In this document: piece by piece, positions 37,351 through 48,831 of the stretch | Position numbering within the stretch: position 1 is the stretch's first letter | How the letters are laid out: every line of letters starts with the position of its first letter | From: Auanema rhodensis | Taxonomy: Eukaryota > Nematoda > Chromadorea > Rhabditida > Rhabditidae | DNA length: 64,000 nucleotides | Direction: 5' to 3' | Assembly: GCA_964057225.1 (NCBI GenBank) | Contig: OZ059898.1 | Location: 6,572,001 to 6,636,000, forward strand | Notes under the pieces: model-generated | Seen by the model: only the letters and a program-made list of their open reading frames with translations | The model's database searches: none | Told to the model about the DNA's origin: nothing | Translations under genes and position numbers: made by a program

Positions 37351-40100
37351 TCAAAACTTTTCTTATTTCAATTCTAAAAATATTTCAAAGTATTTTGATT
37401 TTATATAAAATAATTTTTAATAAACTTCTTAAGAATATGTAATAATATAAATAAATATATATGTATATATGTATATAATCATAAATAAAATAAAAATTTT
37501 TAACAACATCTAACATCTCTGACACAAACTCTCATCTCATTCAGATTTTGAAGTGATCTCTTACATATATTTCTTTCTTTATCTTCTATCTTTATATAAA
37601 AATGTTTAATAATGCTTCTTGAAATGCTTCATAGCCTATATGGTTCATATGATTAGTTATCAATTTTGGGAGATATTCTCAAGAATATTAGAAAAAAATA
37701 CTTTCAATTAACATCATTTTTATTGTTTTTAAGATAAAGTTCAACTTTCAATATAGAAACAAATGTATATTAGAATTGGTTTTTGGGTTTTTGTTTTGTT
37801 TTTTTATTCGTAATTTGGTTTATAAAAATAAATTATCTTTTTCGAAATATGAAAGAATTTCAATTAAATTGAGAAAAACTAGAAGATATACGTAAGTATG
37901 CAAATACGTATAAAAACACGTGAAAACCCGTGAAAAAAGTTAAAATAGCGCAAAAACTTATTTGTTGAACACAAGCCTAGCAAAACGGTTGTACAAAATG
38001 GATAATCCTAATGATTATAATAATCTAACTATATATATATATATATATATCATCTTCTAATTATTTCATCATATAATTAATATAAATTATAAATTATATT
38101 ATAAATAGTAAAGCAATAGATTAAGAGAATAGATACCGATTGGGATTGATGAAAACTTGCCAAAAGAGAGATTAGGTAAATCATTAATAGGAAGTAAACG
38201 GAAAGATTTCTACCCTTCCATTCAGGGACAGGATAAGAGTTAAATCGGAGATATGGCAACGGTTGAAAGTATAGTTAATGGTAATAGAAGATAATTTCAT
38301 ATCAATCATTTCGTATAAATTGAATTCAAAACAAATAAATATTTGAATGTAATGAATGAAAGCAACATAAAGATTATAAAGACAAATAAAGAAATACGAA
38401 AAATAAAATACAAATGTAATGACGATTGATCAATATATTGAAATAATCGTATGTTATAACAGAAAAGAGAAGGCAGACGACTAAGAAGAATTGACTTTAT
38501 TAGACTTTGACTATTGGATACACGCGAAAGAGCACCTGCCTTTTGCTCATATTAGGTCTGCCAACTAATCCGACTAAAATGGCATGATACTCAGCTGGTG
38601 CACATGGCTGGGCGGTGAAAAAAAAAACTAGACCAAGGGATAAAGATGCAGCAATTATGTGCTAATTCTGTTCGAGCAATCCCATTGAAAGGCAATCTTA
38701 TTGAATATAAGAAAAAAAGCTGGAATATGTCCCGGAATAAACATTATAAACTATAAAAGTTCATGATTGAAAGGTCATTTTGACAATATTCAGCAATGAT
38801 ATTTCAGCTTTTACAATCTCCTTGGAAACGACTTTGTTAGTTGCTGCAGTGCAAATTTTAATTTGAATCATCTGTTTATTCCAATTTCATATATCATAAT
38901 ACAGTTTTGGTTTCATACAAGAAGAAATGTTTTGATTCATAAATTTATAAGGAATAGTTAATGGGAGGAGGAGCTTAATGATGGGCGTGACGTATACCGT
39001 TGTCCAAAATTAGCCAGTTGCTAGTTATGTGTTTGAAAATGTTGAAAAACAATTTCAATCATAGTGTGAGGTTTTGATGTTTATATTAAATATTTCATTT
39101 TAATGAGAATATTAAGGAAATGAAGATATATTATAATCATAAAATGTATTCTAATTATATTTCTTATATATACATCATTAAGGCATTAGTTGGAAATGAA
39201 TTTTTGTAATTAGAGAACTTGAGAATTTGACACCTTAAGATATGACTAATAAGGTTAGTAAAATTGAGAATTTGTAGTTGAGAAACAAAATAAAGACAAA
39301 AATAATTGATAAACATTTAGAAAATGATGAATTTGAGTTTTTATTTCTAAGGAAATAAATAAAGAAAATCAAATGTGATTCAATGAATTGCTAATGGTAT
39401 TGGTAAAAACAACAATTGAAAAGAACAAACGATATATTGAAATAATTTAAAATATATTGATTGAAAAGCATCAACTGTATATGAAAATATAAGAAATGAG
39501 AACTTATAGTCAACATAGTTTAAGTTTAGACAATGCTTATATAAGAAGTAGAAGAAGTTTGATGTCATTGACTGTCGATGTCAAGTAAAAATGATTCAAT
39601 GATATTGATTTCAAGTAAATATCCAAAATTACAAGTTATAGATGAAAATTATTTCAAAAACAAGGAAAATTTAAAAAGAAATAATAAAAGTATAAATGAA
39701 ATGATTATTGAATAAGACAGGCAGGATTAAAAGAAAAAGTTGATGCTATTTCGATAAAGATATAAGCTGAAAAAGAATAAATAGTTAGGACACTAATCAT
39801 TGAATAGACAAAAAAAAGATTAAAAGAAGATAGGTGTTGTGAGTACCGTCTTCTATGAAGAACGACTCACAAATGGCTCTTACATTTGACAATCCGATTA
39901 ATACAAATGATGTTGTGGGAGGAGCTACCAGCAGATTCAGATGACGAGGAAAGAAAAGAAAAAACATTTGAGAAAAAATAAAATGAACATGAGAGATGTA
40001 AAGTAGTTAGAGATCATATAAGTTTAAGAAAAATCTAAATATATATAGATATATGTGATATGAGAAAAAGAGCAGAGATGAATATATAGAGAAATATTGA

Positions 40101-40177
<77 letters not shown>

Positions 40178-41305
40178 TCTAGTCTCTTCTTATTAAATTG
40201 TAAAATGAAGCAAATAATTATGAGCAAGATGCAATAGAAGGGTATGACTCTTCAGATTAGCTATTGAACTAGTTACCTCAGTTTACTAATGAGCACAGCA
40301 GATTTCCCATAATAATTGAAAGAGTCCAATGGTATACGTAAATGTGAGAAATTATATTCAAAAGAATTATCAAAAATGGCTTATAGCTAATAGAATTTTT
40401 CTTTCAAAATTATTTCAAAAGAAAAAAAAATTTCTGAGAAATTTTGAATACATCCTTGTAAAGCTTTTACACCTACTTTGATGTATATATATGTATGTAC
40501 CTTACTATACAATTTAAAATCAATTTTTCTAAATTAGATTATTATTTCAGTATTTGTAAATTAGATTTGTTAAAATGACATTCAATAATTTAAAAATGAA
40601 AGGCAAACGAAGTTGATACTTCGTGAGGAAGAAGGCATTTTGATGAAAAAAGGACTGAGAAATGAGTAATTGGGATGAAAAAAATATTAAAAAACGATGA
40701 ATAATATGAAGACGAGATATAACTTTTACAAAAGCAAAAGTGCAAATAAAGATGAAGTAGATGAAATGAGTTTATACATGTGATGTCAAGCCAAATGAAG
40801 ATAAAATAGCTTGAACATGAGTTACCCTCATGCCATCTATGTATGCCAAATTGGCATTTGGCCAAAGCAGCCCTTATTAGTCTTATTAATTTTGCTTTTA
40901 TTTCTTCATCTAAATTCAGTTGTATATACATATACTATAGGTTTTGAAGAAAATAATGTTTTAGGAATATTCTTTTATACGTTGTCGACTTTTCTTTGAT
41001 ATATTCTAACTCTTCTTCATTCATATATAGATAAATATTTATATAAATCAAGTAATACAGCTCTTGAATAAGAATGGATTATCCGGGTAGCATTTGAGAA
41101 AAACCAATTTCTTTAGTTTTTCAAATTTATGAGTAAAATGAAAAGCCAATTAAAGGAAGATATAGAAAGGGCAAAAAAGGGAATTGAATATACATATACA
41201 AACTATATAGTATATAGTATATACATATATATGGATAATATGATTATTTTAGTATTTCTATATATAAATTTCAAAAAAAAAATTAAAATGTTCTTTCATA
41301 TAAGT
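37351..41305. other. AT-rich region with two isolated exon-like segments
   Basis: Mostly AT-rich DNA with TA runs and a long GA microsatellite. Two minus-strand segments look like exons: 40826-40909 (acceptor tttag, donor GG|gtaac, coding EIKAKLIRLIRAALAKCQFG then IHRWHE) and 38536-38617 (acceptor cccag, donor CAG|gtgctc, coding PAEYHAILVGLVGRPNMSKR). They weakly recall Wnt N-terminal blocks but are in the wrong order. I could not build a gene from them. Confidence 0.3.
40100..40173. repeat. (GA)n microsatellite
   Basis: GA run of about 74 bp with one AA interruption, read directly. Confidence 0.92.
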
Positions 41306-41482
41306 AGTATAGGAATGAGGGATTATACTACCATTTTCGACTTTTACAGTCATTTCAATACATTTTCATTCTCTGAAGTCACTATAAAGCCTCATTTACA
41401 ACACTTTCTTGAAAAAACGTGTGAAATGAGTAAATTTTAAGTCTTAAAAAGTGCTCATTTTCAATAATTTTTACGGGGATTT
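41306..41482. repeat. Extra copy of the Polinton end (177 bp direct repeat, copy 1)
   Basis: These 177 bases match 43904-44080 in the same orientation with one mismatch that I see (cgtgtg versus cgggtg). Both copies begin AGTATAGGAATGAGGG; Polinton ends typically begin AG. Bases outside the copies differ. This copy is cut off at ACGGGGATTT, where the sequence switches into dehydrogenase gene DNA. Confidence 0.85.
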
Positions 41483-42103
41483 GTTTATCAAATGATGCAG
41501 TTTCAAGATGAAAGGCTAGTTACTGCTGCAGTTTGTATGTTTTTGATTTTTGATTTCAAAAGAAATAATTAATTTATAGTATTGGAACCACTTAAGAAAT
41601 GTATTGAATTGACGATTGAATATACAAGAAATCGTTCAATTTTTAACAGTACTGTATTAAATCAACAGGTATTCAATACTAATCTATGAAAATACTTATA
41701 ATAAACTTATATAGATCGTACATTATACTCTGGCTGAGCTACAAACTGAACTAGAAGCATTAAAAGCCTTATTATATGGAACTGTTGCTGCTCGATTAGG
41801 AGGTGAAAATGTGACATTGCAGGCTTCCATGGCTAAACTTAAAGCTGGACGATTAGCTCGCCAGATTACGGATACATGTATGCAGGTAAATAATGGTTTA
41901 ATTAGAATGTATTACTGTATTTTCTAATTAAATTTAATTACTTTATATCTTTCTCCAATTTCTAGTTTTGGGGCGGTCAGGGTTATTTATGGGATAATCC
42001 TATTGTCCAACTTCATCGTGATCTACGTCTTCATTCTATTGGAGCAGGATGTGATCAAGTAATGCTTTCAATAATTTGTAAGCATATGAATACGTTACCA
42101 TAA
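41473..42103 (+). pseudogene. Acyl-CoA dehydrogenase, duplicated C-terminal fragment
   Basis: The last four exons of the dehydrogenase are copied here in inverted orientation, from GRGFVYQMMQFQDERL through LGGENVTLQASMAKLKAG and WGGQGYLWDNP to MNTLP and TAA at 42101-42103. The reading frame and splice sites are intact, but the flavin- and substrate-binding N-terminal exons are missing, and no promoter or start is seen. It cannot make a full enzyme. It is identical to the parent gene part, so the copy is new or artefactual. Confidence 0.85.
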
Positions 42104-43140
42104 TATTATATAATAACTTGTATATATATTCATCAATATATTATATATTTTACTAATTGAATGTAAGATTTTTTATAATGATTTCAACTTTTTTCTTCTT
42201 TATAGAATTATTTAAATCTCAAGAGAAAATGATTTTTGTCATCATAAACAATCACATTTATCAAAAAAAATTGTTTATTTGATTCAATATCGTTAATTAT
42301 CTTCATCTAGAACATCGTAGAACCTTCGAGTTTATAATGTTTTTTTAAAAAATAATATGGAGAGTTGAAGAAGAAATAGCTAAAACCAATTTTTCTGAAA
42401 ACTATCTTCATGATACTAGAACATATATGGTTATAAGCCAATATGAAGCATTTATTACATTGCTTTAATATTGAAAATATTGTTAAAGGATTCGTATAAG
42501 TGTTTGGTGATTTTATCCATTTTTCATCTGTTTTTCAGAATGATTATCTCTTCCCTGTACCTACATAGATGATTTGAGGTTTCAGAATATATTTATATAA
42601 ATTATTATAATTGTTTTTAATAAATAACATTCATACTGTAAGTAGTGAAACAAAAAAAATATCTAAAAATAACATCATCATGAAGTTGATGACTAAAGCT
42701 AAATGAACTAAATGTAAATGACAAATCATATGAGACATTGAACTTTACATTTTAATAAATCAACATTATAATGTAAATAACTATACATATATATTATTAT
42801 TATTATTATTATTTTATTATTATTATAATAAAAAATATTTTTATTATTCTTAAATGATTCAAACAAACTTTATCAAATATTCTTCACTCTGAATGTTTCT
42901 ATTTTATATATGTATATAGTAAAATATTAAAAGTTCAAAAGCAATTATAAGTTGAAAAAGGACATTTTCCCATTTCTAATAATATTTGAATAAATTTCTT
43001 TCAGAAAAAAGTATAGAATCTCTCAAGCTCTTCATTCAAATGAACAAACAACAATCTTTATTGATCGTTGAACTCAAATTATTTTATTTTACAAGAGAAT
43101 ATTACAATATAATATTTCTATATTAATATTATTTTTTGTC
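41473..43140. repeat. Left arm of 1,668-bp inverted repeat
   Basis: The reverse complement of 50256-51923. Paired positions sum to 93,396 at both ends, so there is no net length difference, even through a TTA/TTAT microsatellite (about 42,790-42,830). Every stretch I compared is identical. The arm contains the last exons and the 3' flank of the acyl-CoA dehydrogenase gene. Confidence 0.9.
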
Positions 43141-43903
43141 ATTTATAATACAAACTATATATATAGTTTTATTAATTATTATGTTACTTTGTATATAAAT
43201 TGATTAATCTTCTTTCAGTTTTTTCATTAAAAACAATGATAATTTGGGTTTGAGCTTTGATTTTTTTAAAATAACTAATGACAAGTAATAACAAAGATAT
43301 ACGGTAGAATAGAAAATTAAAGTAAATATATGTATGAACTTATTGCTAGATATAACTAGAAACTGATAACGATGTGATGCTTATGAATTCTGAATAGAAA
43401 CATCACAAAGTTTTTTTATTTTGTGAGAATTTCTAAATCATTTTATTCTTTTTTTTTCTTCTAATTTCTATAGTTCATCTTTCAATTCGTTCTTGATGAT
43501 ATTTGATATTTAGATCCTCGTGTGCTCCTATTGATATAAATCTTTGAAAAGTCACAACAACCACCAAACACGAATTTCTCACGTTTCATGTCCTAATATA
43601 ATAATTAAAAGTAAGTTTACAGCAGTTTATTTTTATTATATAAATATATATATAGATAATATCTATTTAAAGGTTTTTAATTGAATAAAGATTAAATGTT
43701 ATAGTTAAGGATATTAATAATCCATATTAATATATATTTGGATAAATTATGTTTTATGATGTAATACTAAAAATATTTTGTGTATTTCAAATTAAATTAT
43801 ACTTATAATAAATAAATGAATTAAAGAAATAATATAATGACATATACTTTTTGACGTAACAATTTATTAGAAAACGGAAACTGTTTTTATTATATTATAT
43901 ATT
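43141..43903. other. AT-rich spacer between left arm and Polinton end
   Basis: No ORF of interest. It is not repeated in the right half. It may be the original downstream flank of the dehydrogenase gene, because it continues directly from the arm on this side. Confidence 0.4.
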
Positions 43904-44080
43904 AGTATAGGAATGAGGGATTATACTACCATTTTCGACTTTTACAGTCATTTCAATACATTTTCATTCTCTGAAGTCACTATAAAGCCTCATTTACAAC
44001 ACTTTCTTGAAAAAACGGGTGAAATGAGTAAATTTTAAGTCTTAAAAAGTGCTCATTTTCAATAATTTTTACGGGGATTT
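43904..44080. repeat. Polinton end, direct repeat copy 2
   Basis: Second copy of the 177-bp sequence at 41306-41482. Here it continues past ACGGGGATTT into TAGACCC and the protease region, so this copy is the intact junction. Confidence 0.85.
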
Positions 44081-44090
44081 TAGACCCATT

Positions 44091-44485
44091 GGTTCTTTTT
44101 CCGTTTCTATACCCCCCGATTTTAGCCCCGCCCCTTTTGCCGTTGGGCGCATACTTTTCTACCATTCGGCTTCCCTTCCTAAAGCTCCAAAAGAACGGCT
44201 TCTTACTGAAGCAGATGCCATTCAATTCTTGCAAGAAAAAGGTATAGTCTTTGAGACTAACGAATGTGAGCGATGTTAACGAAAAATGAGTCTTTCTTTT
44301 GCTCGAAATAAGTGGAGATGTACCATAAAAGACTGTAGAAGGGATATTCTAAAAAGAATGGAACATTTGTGGCTATCTGGATACCACCGTATCTCATATA
44401 GGTATCACATTTTAATAAAAGTATGTGCCAAACGGCAAAAGGGGCGGGGCTTAAGACGGGGGGGTATAGAAACGGAAAAAGCGCC
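44091..44485 (+). mobile_element. Merlin-like DNA transposon, 395 bp, internally deleted
   Basis: The ends are imperfect inverted repeats of about 65 bp: left GGTTCTTTTTCCGTTTCTAT, right reverse-complement GGCGCTTTTTCCGTTTCTAT. An 8-bp direct repeat GACCCATT flanks the element at 44083-44090 and 44486-44493. The interior codes PKAPKERLLTEADAIQFLQE, a CERC pair, then after a stop a KWRCTIKDCRRDI segment, which resembles the zinc-ribbon start of IS1595/ISXO2-type (Merlin) transposases common in nematodes. Merlin elements make 8-9 bp duplications, which fits. The catalytic DDE part is missing, so this is a non-autonomous copy. It inserted just upstream of the Polinton protease ORF. Confidence 0.75.
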
Positions 44486-44521
44486 GACCCATTTTTTGAT
44501 TGGATGTTGATTTCAATTTTC

Positions 44522-44812
44522 ATGCCTAAATACTCGAAAAATTTTTTAAAACCTCTGAATCCACTAACTAACTTCGAACTCATAGAATTAGCAGAAATAT
44601 TGGGAATCAAGGATTTTAGAAGAGTCTTTATAAGAGATACTTTACCTTCTAAGATTAAAGAAAGAGAAGTAGGAATTCTAAATCTTGACTTGAGTAATAA
44701 TAAGGGTACTCATTGGGTTTGTTACTCCAGGAAATATAAAAATTGTTATTACTTTGACTCCTTTGGATTAGATCCTCCAGGAGAACTTCAATATTTAACA
44801 AGATCTAAATAA
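44522..44812 (+). pseudogene. Polinton adenain-like cysteine protease, N-terminal fragment
   Basis: The ORF from ATG 44522 codes about 96 residues. It has LTNFELIELAEILGIKDFRR, then GILNLD, GTHWVCY with the catalytic histidine, and YYFDSFGLDPPGEL with the conserved acidic residue. These are the first half of the Ulp1/adenovirus-type protease fold used in Polintons to process capsid proteins. The ORF stops at 44810-44812, before the part with the catalytic cysteine, which is not found downstream. It is a broken gene. Confidence 0.8.
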
Positions 44813-45255
44813 ATAGCAATTATTAAATAAATTTCAAGTCCAAAAGATATCGATTGTTTAAAAGTGATATAATTAAAAACCCCTCTGTAAATGATGAAAC
44901 AATATGAAATAAAGTTATTAAATAACAAGTTTAAATATAAATGTTGTGAAGTGTGATTTCGGAACGAGTGTTTCACTTATTGAGAGCCTTAACATCTAAC
45001 TAGTACAGTTATAATTAGAAGGGGAGCATTATAATCTTATGGGTCGGGTCAGAGCCCAACAATAAAGTTACTTTTTCATGAGTAGGAAAGATTCTTCTGC
45101 CCAATCCAAATCGATCGTTAATCCTTTTCGCATCAAATTCATTCCGAGAACATTCACATCTGCGAAATTACCATGAGAAGTCCGGCATTCAATTTTTATC
45201 GATTCATCCTGAAAGTTAATCATTACACTTAAAATAAAGAAAGCAAACCTGTATA

Positions 45256-46535
45256 TTAGGTACCGGAAAAAGTAATCGACGTTTTGAACCTTTGCATTAA
45301 ACTACAAAATTTTTTTTAAAAAATAAGTTTATTCTACAAAATTATCACCATCACAATTTATTGTTTTTTCCCAACGTTCTACAAGATTATTCATTCCACG
45401 TGAAAAAAAGTCTAGGGTTTTAGAGGCAAAAAATGTGTTGAGTTCAGTTTTGAGCTCGATTTCATTTGAAAAAGTTTTGTTACATAAAAAGTTAGAGAGT
45501 GAAAGAAACAAGTGATAGTCAGTGGGTGAAAGATCTGGGCTGTAAGGTGGGTGTGGTAAAAGACTCCATCCAACGCTTTCTATCTTGTTCCGAGTCTCAA
45601 TTGCAATGTGAGGCCTTGCGTTGTCCTGAAGCAGTAGAACTCCGTTCCTGTAGACTAAAGCCGGGCGAAGTTTGATGAGTTTTTCATGAACTATGTCTAT
45701 CTGAGCACAATATGCTGTTCTATCGATAGTTCTCTCTTTTGGCAAATAATCTACGTGAACAATTCCTTGTGTAGTCCACCATACAGTAATCATATATTTT
45801 TATGATGTTAGTGTCTTCTTAGCTATGGTTCCTGCCGGTTCTCCTCGTTGAACCCATTGTGCTGATCTTCTGGAGTTATCGTATTCAACCCATTTTTTAT
45901 CACAGGCGAGAATACGATTGATAAAAGGGTCCTGACAAATCATAGAGAGTAGAGAAGCAGCTATAGTCAGGCGAGTCAACTTGTTATCTTCAGAGAGAGT
46001 ATGTGGAATCCATTTGTCGAGCTTTTTAATGTAGTTTAACTCATGTAGACGCTTTCTAACTGTAGATTCATCACAATTCAAATCTCTACATAGTTCCTGA
46101 CAAGTTGCTCTTGGTTTTTCGTGAATTATCTTTTTCAACTTTCCATCATCTAGTATTCTTGGTCGACCGAGACGTTGTTCATCTTCAAGGTCTTCATTTC
46201 CTGTTTTAAATCTTCTGAACCAGAATCTTGCCACTCCGTCACTCATCACCGAATACTCTTCTAATTTTTCGATCAGCTTCAAAAGCTTTAAGATTGTTCT
46301 TAAATTCATAAAGCAGAACTAAGCGAATTGTAACACTCGAGTAGACCATTTTCAATCTTCAAAAAAATAATTTTATTCAGAATATATGATCACTACACAT
46401 GCATAAAATAATTATATATAAAGAGTAGTTATTTAAGCTGTTTATACTTTTATAATTAATTTTATTATATCCCGCCAAATATATAAAAAATGACTATTTG
46501 AATTTGAAACGTCGATTACTTTTTCCGGTACCTAA
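45256..46535 (-). mobile_element. mariner transposon, 1,280 bp, nearly complete
   Basis: The ends are inverted repeats of at least 29 bp starting TTAGGTACCGGAAAAAGT, flanked by TA at 45254-45255 and 46536-46537. A transposase lies on the minus strand inside. Length, TA target and end structure are those of mariner elements. Confidence 0.95.
45329..46309 (-). pseudogene. mariner transposase with one internal stop
   Basis: About 325 codons in one frame interrupted by a single TAA at 45800-45802. The N-terminal part holds two helix-turn-helix motifs (VARFWFRRFKTGNEDLED with LGRPRILDD). The DDE/D triad blocks are all present: ACDKKWVEYDN, LLQDNARPHIA and YSPDLSPTDYH, giving the D,D34D spacing of mariner. 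The reading frame is otherwise clean, so the copy is young in sequence terms but probably inactive. Confidence 0.92.
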
Positions 46536-47341
46536 TATAAAGAATATGGAGATCCCGGAGTGATTTTGCACTAAGGAATGTATCAGGCGCCCCGGAGTCA
46601 AGAAGAAACCATACATTGTACGCTCTGGATTTCAAACTGCCTAAAAGTTAACATTGTTATATCTAAGTTATCATAACCCCTACCTGAATGCTTGCAGACA
46701 AGGGGAACCATTAAACGGATATTTTCTCCGTGTATTCTACCCTTGACTGGGAATGGTGGCTGGAGGAATGACGCAGAAGACAAGTGCTCTACGTTGTTAT
46801 CGGCTCCAATCTAAGAACATAAATATTAGATAAAATAGCTAAAAACACCCTACATCGAATAGCTCCTTTTCGTCAATGTCGGTCAGGAAAACATCAAAGT
46901 GTTTGTGAGAAACAAACTTTCCATCATCGTCGAAGCTCTAAAAATGATAAATTAATTGGGAGAAAAGTTTTAATTCTACATATATCATTTTTTCAAAATC
47001 TAAAGCAAAGCAAAAATAGAAAATAAATTAGAACGACAAGTTCAAATAGACCAAGTTTTTGTAAGCTTAAAAAATGAAAAGGATCCTGATTTAACTCTAA
47101 TCTGATCTTCCGACGTGTATCAGTACTAATTGACTATAGTGAAAGTTTTAAATAGATAAAAGCATATTATAATCCATGCAAATTTACCACGAGATGCCGC
47201 TTTCCAAGAATATTCCACGGATCGTTCGTTGAAACACCTTTAAATCGTCGTGTGGCGGCACACATCAAAACTCCAAGCGGTCAAAAAGCCATCGGCGAGT
47301 TAGGTCGAACCTAAATCTTCTCGAAGGTGTTGGCAAAGAGG

Positions 47342-47349
47342 TATAAAAG
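47342..47349 (+). promoter_or_regulatory. Possible TATA box
   Basis: TATAAAAG sits between the retropepsin-like gene (minus) and a small plus-strand ORF, about 80 bp before the latter's ATG. Placement fits a promoter but this is a short motif in AT-rich DNA. Confidence 0.25.
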
Positions 47350-47424
47350 GACAAAGTGTCTCAATTAAAAACGATTTGTGTCGCAGAATTTCTTCAGTTT
47401 GTGTGTTGTTATTGCATTTTGAAG

Positions 47425-48511
47425 ATGTTTTTTTCAAAAGTTCAATATTTTCTTATAAGATGGAGGATGCTTCTCGTGTCAAGAAATCTATACTTCTCCA
47501 ATAGTGAACAGAAAGAACTGGTAAGGCTATTCTGTTTGATACACTAGACTATTAATTATTTGTAGGTTTTACTACAAAATCAATTTAATGAAATTGGCGA
47601 ATCTCTTCAAACAGCGAAAGATGTGTTCACTGACAAAATATTTTATTATGTTTAACGAGGAGAAAGATTCAAGACGGTATGCTGAAAAGGTAAGTCAAAA
47701 AGACCAAAGACTAAACAACTTCGAATAAGATATATTAGGTGTGTAAGTTAAAACGCGGCCACCGGTTAGAATTTGAAAAAATTATGCTAATTTTACAAAA
47801 TTTGAATATATTTAAATAGAATAAAACCAAAAAAAGTTGAAAAATTTAATTTTTTTTTGCGTTTTTCGTTATGGATGTAACGCATATGCGCCACGTCCTT
47901 TTTTCTCATTTTGAAAGTGGTGTTTCTGCTCATGAAGCCTACCAAAAAATGAGAGCTGTATATGGAGATTCTTCTCCAGTCTACAGCACATGTAAAAAGT
48001 GGTTCGCCCGCTTCAAATCCGGCGAGATCGATCTTGCAGATCGTCTGCGGCCAGATGCCGTTCAGAAGTTTAGTGATTCTGACCTTCAGAATGCTCTCGA
48101 TTAGAATCCTGGAGCAACCCAACTCCAGATCGGGAAAAAACTGAAAGTCAGCAGAGTTGCTGTTTCACTTCGGCTCAAAAAAATGAGGAAAATTCATAAA
48201 TTTTCTCCATTTTCCCCGCATCTCCTGTCTGAGAGCAATTCAAAACAAGAGTTGATTCGGCTCAAAATCTTCTGAATTTAAGCCAAAATTTTTCGAGTCT
48301 AAATCTAAAATATTTTTCAGAAATGGAATCAGAAATTTTAAGAAGAGATGGGAGAAAGTGATCGAAAGCGAGGGACAATATTTTCAGAAATAAATTCTTT
48401 TCTTTTTGAACAGTTTTTTTGATTTTTTAGACATGACACACTATAGCCGCGTTTTAACTTACACACCTAATATTTCAGCAGGAAATGTTAAATGAGCAAT
48501 CGAAATTCTGA
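47425..48511 (+). CDS. Possible small two- to three-exon gene with a mariner in its intron
   Basis: ATG at 47425 opens an exon ending SEQKEL with donor gtaagg; a second exon reads VLLQNQFNEIGESLQTAKDV but meets a stop soon after. An overlapping frame (MFNEEKDSRRYAEK) reaches donor AAAAG|gtaagt at about 47,692 and could splice to QEMLNEQSKF with a stop at 48509-48511, across an intron that contains the deleted mariner. The frames do not join cleanly, so the gene may be broken or absent. No family recognised; the helical Gln/Glu-rich content suggests a coiled coil. Confidence 0.2.
47735..48470 (+). mobile_element. Internally deleted mariner, 736 bp
   Basis: The ends are 25-bp inverted repeats with no mismatch, starting TTAGGTGTGTAAGTTAAAAC, flanked by TA on both sides. 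Inside, 47871-48104 encodes the transposase N-terminus (HVLFSHFESGVSAHEAYQKM; KKWFARFKSGE), with a stop and then GATQLQIGKKLKVSRVAVS. The catalytic half is deleted. Its end sequence differs from the other mariner here, so they are different families. Confidence 0.9.
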
Positions 48512-48831
48512 GACAAAAGTCTATGTAACGACTAGAAGAATCTTCACCGGAAAGGGAGAAAGTGAATAATCATAGATTTTTAATTTTTTGTTATTTCATG
48601 TTTGTTGTTATTTTATCTTTTTTGTTTATTTTGAAAAACCAAAAAAAAATCCTATTTGATTGAAGTCAAGTGAAAAAAGTTAATACCTCTGGTGAGGTAG
48701 CCATGTTTGGGGTTCATGGCTAGGTGGAAGTGAATTCACTTTCTAGTGCAGACATCCATTTTCACTGAACGTCCCCCATTTCACAAAATCAAATAAGATA
48801 TTTGTAGCCAAAAAATTTTAATTTCTAAATT

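Larger units (their letters stand above)
45068..47290 (-). pseudogene. Retropepsin-like aspartic protease gene, split by a mariner
   Basis: Minus-strand exon-like blocks with splice signals read: about 47,285-47,190 (VLMCAATRRFKGVSTNDPWN), about 47,130-47,000, about 46,935-46,860 (SHKHFDVFLTDIDEKELFD), about 46,815-46,690 (NNVEHLSSASFLQPPFPVKG), and about 46,645-46,540 with YNVWFLLDSGAPDTFLS, the retropepsin LLDSG active-site block. After the mariner (45256-46535) an exon codes ADVNVLGMNLMRKGLTIDL, the usual NxLGMxxL second half, to a stop at 45068. The mariner sits at the exon end or in the following intron. I could not make the phases across that junction agree, so the gene is probably broken. 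Introns argue against a young retroelement; a captured or domesticated protease is possible. Confidence 0.55.

Noticed and set aside
40020-40230. Minus-strand ORF of Leu-Ser repeats
   Set aside because: It is only the translation of the GA/CT microsatellite.
42104-43140. TTA/TTAT-rich stretch as a possible CRISPR-like or satellite array
   Set aside because: It is a short microsatellite in AT-rich 3' flank; there are no regular repeats with unique spacers.
48690-48780. Possible spliced-leader RNA gene before the integrase
   Set aside because: GCCATG...CATGGC forms a small palindrome, but no leader sequence or Sm-site layout was recognised.
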